64,000 bases of DNA from Brachybacterium subflavum. GTDB taxonomy: Bacteria > Actinomycetota > Actinomycetes > Actinomycetales > Dermabacteraceae. Shown piece by piece: positions 1 to 8,251 of this stretch (positions are counted from its first letter, which is position 1; each line of letters opens with the position of its first letter). Made by a program: the position numbers and the translations under genes. Where the stretch lies: positions 310,001 to 374,000 of the forward strand of contig NZ_VIGP01000001.1 of NCBI RefSeq assembly GCF_009299795.1. Reading direction: 5' to 3'. The notes beneath the pieces are model-generated. The model saw only the letters and a list, made by a program, of their open reading frames with translations. It was not told where the DNA came from and did not search any database.

Positions 1-1051
1 CGATCGGGCGGTCGAGGTACCAGTAGGCGACGCTGGCGACGTCGTCGTTACGCTCGAACAGGCCGGTGTCCGAATCGCCGATCATCTGCTGCGTTACCCG
101 CAGATCGTCGGCGAAGTGGATGGGGTCAAGGAGATGCCAGCGGTACATGTCGAACTGCGGTGGCATGCTGCGCTCATAGTTCGAGAACATCGTCGTCTCC
201 TTCGTGGCGACGCGGGTGAGGCCGAAGGAGTGACTGGAGTACGTGATCGGCACCGGCTCAGGGTTCTTGTGCAGGCCGTCCTGGAACGCCCAGGACCCAC
301 CGACGTAGTCTTCGAGTCCGGTGCTGGCCAGCGAGGGCCACTGCTCATCCCCGTCCACGAAGAACTTGATCTCGCCCTCGCCCCACCAGTAGCGCTCCAA
401 GGACGTCACCGAGAAGAAGGTGCCTAGGTATGCTCCCCGCCCCCGGACCGTGTCCAGCACGACGTGGTCATTGCCTGCGCCGAGGTCCCCGTTGGAACGC
501 CGCCACTGCGCGTGGAGGTAACCGGAATCCTCGCCGACCTCGTCCCCGGTGGTGGCATCGACCTGGTAGAAGAACCCCTTCACTGTGTCGGGATGCTCGC
601 TGACGACGACGACCCTCGCCCGAGTACGGAACGGCATAGCGAGGTAGGAATTGAAACCAGAGTTCGGCGCGACCACGATCGGCAAAGACTCCACCCGGCT
701 GGAGACCGCGCCGCCGCAGCAGAAGAAGTCCCCCAGCGGGGCCACGACGGAGGGGACCGGCGAGTCGTCCCAGTACATCTTCAGCACGAGATTGCGGTAC
801 ACGAACGGATCCGCCTCGGTGATCGCATTGCACGTGATCCAGATATGTCGGATGATCCCGGGGCCCTCGACATCCGCCAGGACCAGTTCTTGACCGGGGC
901 TAAGGTTGACCGCTGGTGCTCCCTTGCGGCCGACGCCCAGGACCGAAGCGGCCTGCGCTGCCGCCCCTCTGAGACCCTGCGGGTTCTCGGCGTTGAAAGC
1001 GCGGGACGAAATGCCGCGCTGCATGCGGATCGGGTCGAACACGTCGAGCAC
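1..1051 (-). CDS. GH172 (DUF2961) family glycoside hydrolase, C-terminus cut by window edge
   Basis: About 350 residues are visible, reading in one open frame from a GTG at 1051 (AAGGAG six bases upstream) to the left edge. Family hallmarks seen are VEGPGIIRHIWIT near residue 60, ERYWWGEGEIKFFVDGD, GLEDYVGGSW and YRWHLLDPIHF near the end; the acidic motifs are where the family's catalytic glutamates are expected. Characterised GH172 members act on alpha-D-fructofuranosides (difructose dianhydride I) or on D-/L-arabinofuranosides. There is no signal peptide, so a cytoplasmic enzyme acting on imported oligosaccharide is likely. The gene lies downstream of and parallel to the LacI gene at 1279-2253. 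The family is secure; the substrate is inferred from the GH32 neighbour. Confidence 0.9.
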   Translation of the reverse strand, partial: MLDVFDPIRMQRGISSRAFNAENPQGLRGAAAQAASVLGVGRKGAPAVNLSPGQELVLADVEGPGIIRHIWITCNAITEADPFVYRNLVLKMYWDDSPVPSVVAPLGDFFCCGGAVSSRVESLPIVVAPNSGFNSYLAMPFRTRARVVVVSEHPDTVKGFFYQVDATTGDEVGEDSGYLHAQWRRSNGDLGAGNDHVVLDTVRGRGAYLGTFFSVTSLERYWWGEGEIKFFVDGDEQWPSLASTGLEDYVGGSWAFQDGLHKNPEPVPITYSSHSFGLTRVATKETTMFSNYERSMPPQFDMYRWHLLDPIHFADDLRVTQQMIGDSDTGLFERNDDVASVAYWYLDRPI

Positions 1052-1278
1052 GTGGCGCTCCTTCTCACGTAGTAATCGTGCCCAGGGCTACCGGAATATC
1101 GGCTCCGGAAGGGGCGAGGAGAGACCGCTGACCTCTGCGGCGGACTGCCGAGATCGCCGCAAATCCCTTCGCGAGGAAAGCTAGAAGCGTCAATCGCTTG
1201 ACGCAAAGCTTGGGCACCGCAGCGGGAGCTGGCGACGAAATCGGCCGACGTGTCGGACCATCTATCAGCCCTCGGCTC

Positions 1279-2253
1279 CTACCGCAGGATCAGTTGTGTC
1301 GCAATGCGGGACTCCTTCACCGGCGCGTCGTCATTGGCAATCCGCCTCAGGAGCGTGTGCGTGGCTTCCGTGCCGAGGGCAGCGGCATCCTGGGCGACCA
1401 CGTTCACTCCACCGCACACCACTTCGGCCAGGGGGAAGTCGTCGAAGGCGATGAAGGAATCGGCTCCAGCATCGAAGCCGGCGCGGATCATGGCGAGAGT
1501 GGACAGGGAGTTGCCGGAGACGAAGGCCGTCGGCGGGTGGGGGAGCTGGGCGAGCCAGGCGAGGTGCTGGCGCGTGCGTTCAGCGTCGGGTCGGCGCTCG
1601 TAGATGAGCGCGTGATCTTCCGTCACCCCGTGGCGGGCCAGCGCCGCCCGGTACCCCTGCAGCCGCTCGGCTTCGGCGAACACCTCTGGGGCGTCGCCGA
1701 CGTAGGCGATCCGTCGATGGCCCTGGGCGAGCAGGTGCTCGACGGCGTCCTGCATGCCTCGGGCGTTGTCGGACAGGACAACGTCGGTGCGCTCACCGGG
1801 CAGGGGGCGGTCCACGCACACCACTGCGGTCCGGCCCATCCAGCGCAGGAGACGCGGCCGAGGCGTACGCGTGGGAGCGAGGACCACGCCGTCGATCTGG
1901 CGAGCGGCGAGCGTCGCGAGGATCTCGGCCTCGCGCACGGGATCCCCCAGGCTCGAGGAGACGATGACGACGGTGCCGTCGTCCACGGCGTGCTCTACAG
2001 CGAGGGTCACCTGGGCGGCGAACGGCTCGGAGATGTCCTCGACCACCACCGCGATCGAGCGGGAGCTCGCCCGCCGCAGGCTCTGCGCGGCCGGGTTCGG
2101 CCGGTAGGACAGCGCCGCGATCGCGGTGAGTACTCGCGTGCGGGTGCCGTCAGCTACGTACCCGTCCCGGTTCATCACGCGTGAGACCGTCTTGGTGCTT
2201 ACGCCCGCCCGCTCGGCGACGTCTCGGATGGTCGCTGGGCGATTCCGGTTCAT
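1279..2253 (-). CDS. LacI-family transcriptional regulator
   Basis: 324 aa. The N-terminal helix-turn-helix reads TIRDVAERAGVSTKTVSRVMN and is followed by the hinge helix and a periplasmic-binding-protein-like effector domain (IAVVVEDISEPF onwards). I chose the ATG at 2253 because it starts right before the HTH; the frame extends to a TTG at 2286, which would add an unusual leader. It is divergent from the ABC operon starting at 2498 and precedes the GH172 gene on the same strand, so it probably represses both in the absence of a sugar. The direct repeats and the inverted repeat in 2254-2497 are candidate binding sites. Confidence 0.93.
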   Translation of the reverse strand: MNRNRPATIRDVAERAGVSTKTVSRVMNRDGYVADGTRTRVLTAIAALSYRPNPAAQSLRRASSRSIAVVVEDISEPFAAQVTLAVEHAVDDGTVVIVSSSLGDPVREAEILATLAARQIDGVVLAPTRTPRPRLLRWMGRTAVVCVDRPLPGERTDVVLSDNARGMQDAVEHLLAQGHRRIAYVGDAPEVFAEAERLQGYRAALARHGVTEDHALIYERRPDAERTRQHLAWLAQLPHPPTAFVSGNSLSTLAMIRAGFDAGADSFIAFDDFPLAEVVCGGVNVVAQDAAALGTEATHTLLRRIANDDAPVKESRIATQLILR

Positions 2254-2497
2254 GGGCGGACTCTGCACGAAGTCTCGAACAGGCAAGATACCTCAGGGGC
2301 GACCTTGAAAGATGTCACCGTTGTCATGTCCTCCCACCTGCCTCATCACGTCCTAAGTCCAGTTGACGGCCGTCTATCCGCGTCTTCGTCACTGGTCTTG
2401 GGCGGCAGTCTCTTCGAGACTTGAGACAAGGATGTCATGTGTTCGGGTGCAGCCGCCTCAGATGACGTCGAGGCCATTGACGAGGAAGTGAGGGAGC
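2254..2497. promoter_or_regulatory. divergent regulatory region between lacI-type gene and sugar ABC operon
   Basis: A 244-bp spacer between divergent genes. It contains a 13-bp inverted repeat gtctc-ttc-gagac at 2408-2420, directly followed by a related half (ttgagac), and two copies of gatgtca around 2311 and 2431. These are candidate operators for the adjacent LacI regulator. No convincing -35/-10 pair could be read with certainty. Confidence 0.4.
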
Positions 2498-3763
2498 ATG
2501 CGACGACGCAGCTTCTTGGCCGCCGGGGCCCTGGGCCTCGCAGGCATGACGAGCGCATGCGGTGCGACGGAGACGGGTTCCGCCAGCGACCTGCAGTTCT
2601 TCAACGACGCCGCGTCGTGGGAGCCCGGCTACCGCGCCGCCGGCGACGCGCTTCGCAGGCGATCGGGATGGGGCATGTCCCCGCAGACGATCCCGAATGC
2701 CTCCTCCTACGAGCAGGTGATCCGTTCGCTGCTGCAGACGAAGAACCCGCCGGACCTCGTCAAGTGGGGGAGCGGCTACCGAATGAAGGACCTCGCGCGA
2801 ACCGGGTCGCTGGCCGATCTCGGCAGCGCCTGGGACTCGTCGGTCGCAGCCGGCTGGTTGGACGACGACATGCGGCAAGACTTCACGTACGACGGGGGCA
2901 TCTACGGCATGCCCCTCATCCAGGGCTACTACGCCATGTTCTACAACGTCGAGGTCTTCGCGCGCCTCGGCCTCGAAGCCCCCGGCACGTGGGACGAGTT
3001 CCTCGCGGTGTGCAGAGCGCTCAAGAAGGGCGGCGTAACGCCGATCGGCACCACGCAGATGAACATCTGGCCCGTGGCGAACTGGTTCAGCATGCTGGCC
3101 TCCGCCTACGACGCCGACTGGTACCGCGCACTGTGCCGAAACGAGGCCTCCTTCCTGGACGACCGGGCGACGGGCCTGATGGAGCTGTGGCAGAGCATGA
3201 TCCGAGACGGGCTACACACAAGCGCGGACTCGGTCGGCGACAACTTCCCATCCATGCTCGCCAACGGCCGCATCGGCATGCAGCCCACCCCGGTCAGCTG
3301 GAGCACCCAGTCGATGGAGCTCGCGGGCATGGCCCCCGGGACCGGGTTCGACGCATTCCTCCTCCCCGCCGTGCAGGCCCCGTCCCCGACGGTGGTCACA
3401 GAGATCGCGGGGCTCGTGGTCCCCGACCGCTCGCGCCACCGCGCCGAGGCGACGGAGGCTCTGGCGTCCTGGCTCTCCCCGCAGGTGCAGGAGCCCTGGT
3501 CCGACTTCCTCAACGGATCCAGCGCGAACCCGAAGGTCACCTGGTCCGATCCGATGAGCCAGCGCATCAAGGAGACGATCCTCGGCAAAGGCTTCGAGGT
3601 CGTCAACCGGTACTGGGAGAACTCACCGCCACCACTCGTAGTGGGAGTGACGCAAGACTTGGGCGGCTTCATGGCCGACCCCTCGGACCCGCGGGGCGTG
3701 CTGGAGTCCCTCCAGCGCAAGGCCGATTCCGAATGGTCCTACTGGCAGGAGGCGACCCGATGA
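2498..3763 (+). CDS. sugar ABC transporter substrate-binding lipoprotein (family 1)
   Basis: 421 aa. The N-terminus MRRRSFLAAGALGLAGMTSAC is a lipoprotein signal with the lipobox cysteine at residue 21 and a basic, twin-arginine-like start. The rest fits extracellular solute-binding proteins of the CUT1 class. The start is an ATG a few bases after GAGGGAG. The stop overlaps the next permease by 4 nt (ATGA), giving a translationally coupled operon of SBP, two permeases and GH32. The ligand is presumably the oligosaccharide hydrolysed by the GH32/GH172 enzymes; this is inference from context. Confidence 0.9.
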   Translation: MRRRSFLAAGALGLAGMTSACGATETGSASDLQFFNDAASWEPGYRAAGDALRRRSGWGMSPQTIPNASSYEQVIRSLLQTKNPPDLVKWGSGYRMKDLARTGSLADLGSAWDSSVAAGWLDDDMRQDFTYDGGIYGMPLIQGYYAMFYNVEVFARLGLEAPGTWDEFLAVCRALKKGGVTPIGTTQMNIWPVANWFSMLASAYDADWYRALCRNEASFLDDRATGLMELWQSMIRDGLHTSADSVGDNFPSMLANGRIGMQPTPVSWSTQSMELAGMAPGTGFDAFLLPAVQAPSPTVVTEIAGLVVPDRSRHRAEATEALASWLSPQVQEPWSDFLNGSSANPKVTWSDPMSQRIKETILGKGFEVVNRYWENSPPPLVVGVTQDLGGFMADPSDPRGVLESLQRKADSEWSYWQEATR

Positions 3764-4668
3764 GCGCTCTGACCGACCGCGGCGAGGCACTGTCCGCTCA
3801 GCGTCGCCGTGACCGGGTGGTCCGCGGCAGGCCGCGCCTGCTGTTCCTCGCTCCGGCCGTGGTCGTCGTGGGCCTGCTCGCGCTGCTGCCCTTCGCGCTC
3901 ACCGTCGGGCGCAGCCTCCTCGACGACGCAGTGGTCGAACCGGGCTTCGCCGGCCTGTCCAGCTACGCCCGCCTCGTCACCGATCCGGTGATCGTCCGTT
4001 CCAGCGTCAACACGCTGTTCTGGCTGGTGGGAACCGTCGTCATCCCCGTGGGTCTGGGGCTGGCGATCGCCGCCCTGACGAACTCCGTCCCGTGGGGCAA
4101 GTACGCCCGCCTCGCGATCGTTCTGCCCTACGCCCTCTCGGGCACGGCAGTGGCTGTGGTGTGGAACTTCGTCCTACAGGACGACGGCGCGCTCAACTCG
4201 CTGCTGCGCGGCATCGGCCTCGAGTCCCTTGCCCAGCCCTGGCTGCTGAATTGGCCCGGCAACACAATCGCCCTCATCATCGCCAACTCCTGGCAAGCCA
4301 CAGGGGTCGCCGTCATCCTCTACCTGGTCGGACTCCAGGGCATCCCGCGAGAGACCATCGAAGCTGCCGCGCTCGACGGCGTCGACGGCATCCGCCGATT
4401 CCGGCTGATCGTCGTGCCGCAGCTGCGCGCCTCGACCGCAGTCGTGATGGGCATCAGCCTCGCCAACGGCCTGAAGTCCTTCGACCTGATCTGGGTCCTC
4501 ACCAACGGCGGCCCCGGACGCGCCACCGAGACCCTCGCCGTGTCCATGTACTGGCAGAGCTTCGTCCTCCAACGGCCCGGGTCGGGAGCCGCCATCGCCG
4601 TGGTCCTGACGATCATCGTGGTCGCCGTCTCCGTCGCCTACCTGCGCAAGCAGCTGCGCACGCATTGA
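3760..4668 (+). CDS. sugar ABC transporter permease (MalF/UgpA type)
   Basis: 302 aa with about six membrane segments (first near residues 27-50). The cytoplasmic EAA-loop signature appears as EAAALDGVDGIRRFRLIVVPQL, the standard contact with the ATPase in binding-protein-dependent permeases. The start ATG overlaps the upstream stop by 4 nt. It pairs with the permease at 4679 to form the channel. No ATPase gene is present in the operon, as is usual for actinobacterial CUT1 systems that share an MsiK-type ATPase. Confidence 0.93.
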   Translation: MSALTDRGEALSAQRRRDRVVRGRPRLLFLAPAVVVVGLLALLPFALTVGRSLLDDAVVEPGFAGLSSYARLVTDPVIVRSSVNTLFWLVGTVVIPVGLGLAIAALTNSVPWGKYARLAIVLPYALSGTAVAVVWNFVLQDDGALNSLLRGIGLESLAQPWLLNWPGNTIALIIANSWQATGVAVILYLVGLQGIPRETIEAAALDGVDGIRRFRLIVVPQLRASTAVVMGISLANGLKSFDLIWVLTNGGPGRATETLAVSMYWQSFVLQRPGSGAAIAVVLTIIVVAVSVAYLRKQLRTH

Positions 4669-4678
4669 GGAGCATCCC

Positions 4679-5488
4679 GTGAAGACCCTTCGATCCCTCG
4701 TCGTCGTCCTGCTCGCGCTGATCTGGTTCGTCCCCACCTACCTGATCGTCGTCAATGCCTTCACCCCCAACGATGCATACACCGGCGACGTCCGCTGGCT
4801 GCCAGGCGGCGTGGCCATCTTCGAGAACATGGCCGCAGCATGGAACGCCGCGCAGCTCGGCCCGTCGATGCTCAACAGCCTCGCCTACGCCGTGGTCGCC
4901 GGATGCCTCGCCGTCCTCGTGGCCGCCTTCGCCGGGTTTGCGCTCACCGCGATACCCGGCGGCCGGCGCGTCCTCTGGTTCTGGCTCATCTACGCCGGGT
5001 CCCTGTTCCCCGCGCAGGCGTTCCTGCGGCCGCTGTTCACCGGCTACGCCGAGACCGGGCTCTACGACTCGCGGCTGGGGCTGCTGCTGATCTACGTCGC
5101 CACGTGCATCCCCTTCTCCTTCTTCATCATGCGCAACCACATGCTCACCATCCCGCCGGAGATCGCCGAGGCGGCACAGCTCGACGGAGCGAACTGGTGG
5201 CGGGTCTTCACACGGTTCTACCTGCCCCTAAGCAGGTCGGCTCTCGCAGCCGCGTTCATCTTCCAGTTCGTGTGGGTGTGGAACGAGCTCCTGTTCGGCA
5301 TCACCCTCAGCTACAGCGAGCAGATCCGCCCCGTCATGGCCGCGCTCGCGGGCCTGCAGAGTAACTACGGCACCGTCGGCCCGCCCGTCGTCCTCGCCGG
5401 GGCGCTCCTGGTTTCGCTGCCCACCGTCATCGTCTTCCTCGCCTTCCAGCGCGTGTTCGCCTCAAGCCTCGGCGGCACGCGGATATGA
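4679..5488 (+). CDS. sugar ABC transporter permease (MalG/UgpE type)
   Basis: 269 aa with about six membrane segments. It carries the EAA loop (EIAEAAQLDGANWWRVFTRF) followed by a membrane-terminal region. It starts with GTG 10 nt after the preceding permease; the sequence between (gaggagcatccc) supplies the ribosome site. It is the second half of the permease heterodimer. The last codons overlap the start of the GH32 gene (ATGA at 5485), coupling import and hydrolysis. Confidence 0.92.
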   Translation: MKTLRSLVVVLLALIWFVPTYLIVVNAFTPNDAYTGDVRWLPGGVAIFENMAAAWNAAQLGPSMLNSLAYAVVAGCLAVLVAAFAGFALTAIPGGRRVLWFWLIYAGSLFPAQAFLRPLFTGYAETGLYDSRLGLLLIYVATCIPFSFFIMRNHMLTIPPEIAEAAQLDGANWWRVFTRFYLPLSRSALAAAFIFQFVWVWNELLFGITLSYSEQIRPVMAALAGLQSNYGTVGPPVVLAGALLVSLPTVIVFLAFQRVFASSLGGTRI

Positions 5489-6984
5489 CCCGGGCACGGC
5501 ACTCCCGCCGTGTCCTCACGGAGCCGAAGCTCCAGCCCGATGCCCTCTACTCGATCGAAGGACTGACCCGCACCATGCCCGACATCCACTACCAGCACCC
5601 CGGCACCTGGTTCGGGGACTGCATGCCGTTCTTCCACGACGGCGCGTTCTACCTGTTCCACCAGCGCGACGGCCGCGACCCCGGGCCCCTCCCGGACTGC
5701 GAGCCCTTCGGCTGGGCCCTCGCCCGCACCACGGACTTCGTCGAGTACGAGGACCTCGGCGACGCGATCGTCCGCGGCGGGGAGCACGATCAGGACCAGT
5801 TCATCTACGCCGGCTCCGTCTTCGAGGCAGACGGCACCTTCTACGCCATGTACACCGGCTTCAACCGCGACCACTTCGCCGCCGAGGGCAAGCCGTCGCA
5901 GGTCCTCATGATCGCCGAGAGCGACGACCTGATCCACTGGCGCAAGACCGACAAGTCCCTGGTCGCCCCGCAGGAGGGATACGACCCCGACGATTGGCGC
6001 GACCCCTGGGTCGTCTACGACGAGGACGCCGGACACTGGGTGATGATCCTCGGAACCCGCAAGGCCGGCCCCAAGACCCGGCTGAGTGGCTCGACGGTCT
6101 ACTTCACCTCGACCGATCACGAGACCTGGGAGTTCCAGGGCGACTTCTGGGCCCCGGGCCTGTTCACGATGCATGAGATGCCGGACGTGTTCCGCGAAGG
6201 CGACTGGTGGTACCACCTCGTCACCGAGTACAGCGACAAATCCAAGACAATCTACCGTCGCTCTCGCTCTCTCTACGGGCCGTGGGAAGCGACCGGGGAC
6301 GACGCCTTCGACGGACGCCCGTACTACGCGGCGCGCTCCGTGTCCGACGGCGAGCACCGCTACCTCGTCGGCTGGGTCGCCACACGCTGGGACGACGACG
6401 ACACCAAGACCTGGCAGTGGGGCGGCACCCTCCTGATCCACCAGGTCATCGCGCGCGAGGACGGCACCCTAGGCGTGAAGATCCCCGACGCCGTGCAGGC
6501 ACACCTCACCGCATCTTCCGCGACCACCGTCGCCCCGTTCGCGGTCTCCTGCAGCGACGGCCTCGCCCAGCGGTCTCTCGCCGACTCCGTGCCCCAGCCG
6601 TGCCTGCTCGAGACGACGCTGACGGTCGCGCCGGGCACTCGGGAGATCAACCTCCGCTTCGGCGAGGACACCGCGACCGACGTCGGCTACCAGTTCTCGA
6701 TGATCGTGGACGAGCAACGCCTCGAGTTCGACAAGCGCCCCAACTGGCCCTGGGGCCAGCTCGACAACCGCGGCCTCGAGCGCCCACTGCCGGACCTCGC
6801 TGACGGCCAGGAGCACCGCCTGCAGCTGCTGCTGGACGAGGACATCGCGACGCTCTACGTGGACGACGTCGCCCTCAGCACGCGTTTCGAGAACCCGGCG
6901 GGCACCGCCGTCGTGCTCGACGTCGTCGACGGGTCCGCCGCGTTCGGCGGGACGACGATCTCTACCAGCGCCAGCCGGTACTGA
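5485..6984 (+). CDS. GH32-type beta-fructosidase-like glycoside hydrolase
   Basis: 499 aa, with a five-bladed-propeller GH32 layout and a C-terminal beta-sandwich. The classical WMNDPNG motif is replaced by TWFGDCMPF, but the nucleophile aspartate is kept at about D45. The RDP motif is present as WRDPWV (D173), and the acid/base glutamate sits in MHEMPDVF (E231) in place of ECPD. All three catalytic carboxylates therefore look intact, in a divergent subfamily. There is no signal peptide, so it should act on imported substrate. It overlaps the upstream permease by 4 nt. A shorter start at an internal ATG (5575) is possible. Confidence 0.85.
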   Translation: MTRARHSRRVLTEPKLQPDALYSIEGLTRTMPDIHYQHPGTWFGDCMPFFHDGAFYLFHQRDGRDPGPLPDCEPFGWALARTTDFVEYEDLGDAIVRGGEHDQDQFIYAGSVFEADGTFYAMYTGFNRDHFAAEGKPSQVLMIAESDDLIHWRKTDKSLVAPQEGYDPDDWRDPWVVYDEDAGHWVMILGTRKAGPKTRLSGSTVYFTSTDHETWEFQGDFWAPGLFTMHEMPDVFREGDWWYHLVTEYSDKSKTIYRRSRSLYGPWEATGDDAFDGRPYYAARSVSDGEHRYLVGWVATRWDDDDTKTWQWGGTLLIHQVIAREDGTLGVKIPDAVQAHLTASSATTVAPFAVSCSDGLAQRSLADSVPQPCLLETTLTVAPGTREINLRFGEDTATDVGYQFSMIVDEQRLEFDKRPNWPWGQLDNRGLERPLPDLADGQEHRLQLLLDEDIATLYVDDVALSTRFENPAGTAVVLDVVDGSAAFGGTTISTSASRY

Positions 6985-7095
6985 GCATCGGGAGCCCAGG
7001 GCCCGCGCACCCGGAGCGGATGCGCGGGCCCTGCACGACTCCCGCCCCTGAGGGTGAGGCGGAGATGTTGCCGAAGCGAGTCCGTTGGCCCGTTG

Positions 7096-7111
7096 CGGCA
7101 AACCTTTGCCG
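7096..7111. promoter_or_regulatory. candidate LacI-type operator
   Basis: A perfect palindrome, cggcaaa-cc-tttgccg, lies 38 bp upstream of the LacI gene at 7150 in the spacer after the GH32 gene. Size and symmetry are typical for LacI-family sites, and an imperfect half site (gttgccga) precedes it near 7066. Autoregulation by the downstream LacI protein is the simplest reading. Confidence 0.5.
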
Positions 7112-7149
7112 TCCATACCTTCCCGACTAACCGACCAATGGAGGGACGC

Positions 7150-8187
7150 ATGGCAACCAGGCTGCAGGACATTGCAGAGCGCGTCGGTGTCTCCCCGTCG
7201 TCCGTCTCCCTCGTCCTCAACGGCCGGGCCGACGGCCGGGTCAACGCCGTCTCCGCTGCCCGGATCCGCGAGGTCGCCGAGGACATGGGGTACATGCCCA
7301 ACATGCTCGCCCGGGGTCTGAAGACTCGCAGCTCGAAAACCATCGGGGTGCTCGCCGAGGGCGTCGCCTCGATACCCTTCAGCGGTCAGATGCTCGCGGG
7401 CGCGCAGGAAGCCGCGTGGCGGCAGGGATACCTGCTCATGGTCGTGGACACGGGCCATCACAGCGACCGTAACGTCCGCGCCATCAAAGCGCTCATCCAG
7501 CGCGACGTCGACGCCCTGATCGTCGCCGCAGACTACCCCCGGGATGTCCGAATCCCAGACGTCCCCGCTCAGATCCCCGTGATCGCACTCAGCGCCATCC
7601 CCCACCCCGAAGACGCTGAGCACCGCCGCGTGGACGCAGTTCTGCCCGACGACGAAGCAGGGGCATTCACCGCCGTCACCGATCTCCTCCGGGCCGGGCA
7701 CCGGCGCGTCGCCTTCCTGAACCTCGACCACACCGGTTTCGAGTACGCGCAGACGCAGCGCCTTGCCGGCTATCGCCGTGCATTCACCGAGGCCGGCCTT
7801 GAAACCGAGGACCGCTACATCGCCACCGCCCCCGGCCCCGAGACCGTCGACGGCCAGGACGCAGCCGCGCGCCTGCTCGCAGGTCCGGAGCCGCCCACCG
7901 CCGTCTTCTGCTTCTCCGACCGCATAGCCGTGGCCGTCTACCACGCCGCGGCGTCCTGCGGGCTCCGCATCCCGGAGGATTTGTCCGTCATCGGCTTCGA
8001 CGACCAGGACGGCGTCGCGAACTCGCTGAGCCCCGGCCTGTCCACCGTGCGACTCCCGCACCGCGAGATGGGCGAATGGGCCGCGCGCACCGCGATCCGC
8101 CGCGTCCACGGATACGGCGGTCCATCGCTGAAGCAGCTCGTCCCATGCCCCCCGATTACCCGTGGATCAGTGGGTCCAGCGCACTGA
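7150..8187 (+). CDS. LacI-family transcriptional regulator
   Basis: 345 aa. The HTH reads RLQDIAERVGVSPSSVSLVLNG, followed by the effector-binding domain (TIGVLAEGVASIPFSGQM onwards) and the family's C-terminal motif VIGFDDQDG. The frame is open upstream to 7054, but the ATG at 7150 is preceded by GGAGGG at six bases and starts at the HTH. It is encoded just before the second ABC transporter set on the same strand, which it probably controls. A perfect palindrome lies just upstream and a long hairpin overlaps its stop codon. Confidence 0.93.
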   Translation: MATRLQDIAERVGVSPSSVSLVLNGRADGRVNAVSAARIREVAEDMGYMPNMLARGLKTRSSKTIGVLAEGVASIPFSGQMLAGAQEAAWRQGYLLMVVDTGHHSDRNVRAIKALIQRDVDALIVAADYPRDVRIPDVPAQIPVIALSAIPHPEDAEHRRVDAVLPDDEAGAFTAVTDLLRAGHRRVAFLNLDHTGFEYAQTQRLAGYRRAFTEAGLETEDRYIATAPGPETVDGQDAAARLLAGPEPPTAVFCFSDRIAVAVYHAAASCGLRIPEDLSVIGFDDQDGVANSLSPGLSTVRLPHREMGEWAARTAIRRVHGYGGPSLKQLVPCPPITRGSVGPAH

Positions 8188-8193
8188 TCCACG
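8161..8193 (+). promoter_or_regulatory. 11-bp perfect hairpin spanning the end of the lacI-type gene
   Basis: The sequence cgtggatcagt, an 11-nt spacer and actgatccacg form a perfect inverted repeat containing the stop codon of the regulator. A smaller overlapping palindrome follows (tgatc-cacgc-gatca, 8185-8199). There is no T-tract, so a classical terminator is not clear. It could be an operator for the transport operon starting at 8252, or an attenuating stem. Confidence 0.45.
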
Positions 8194-8251
8194 CGATCAA
8201 GAGGCCTCCGCTCGTCGGCGGGGCCGCACAACGACATCAAAGGAGAACGTC

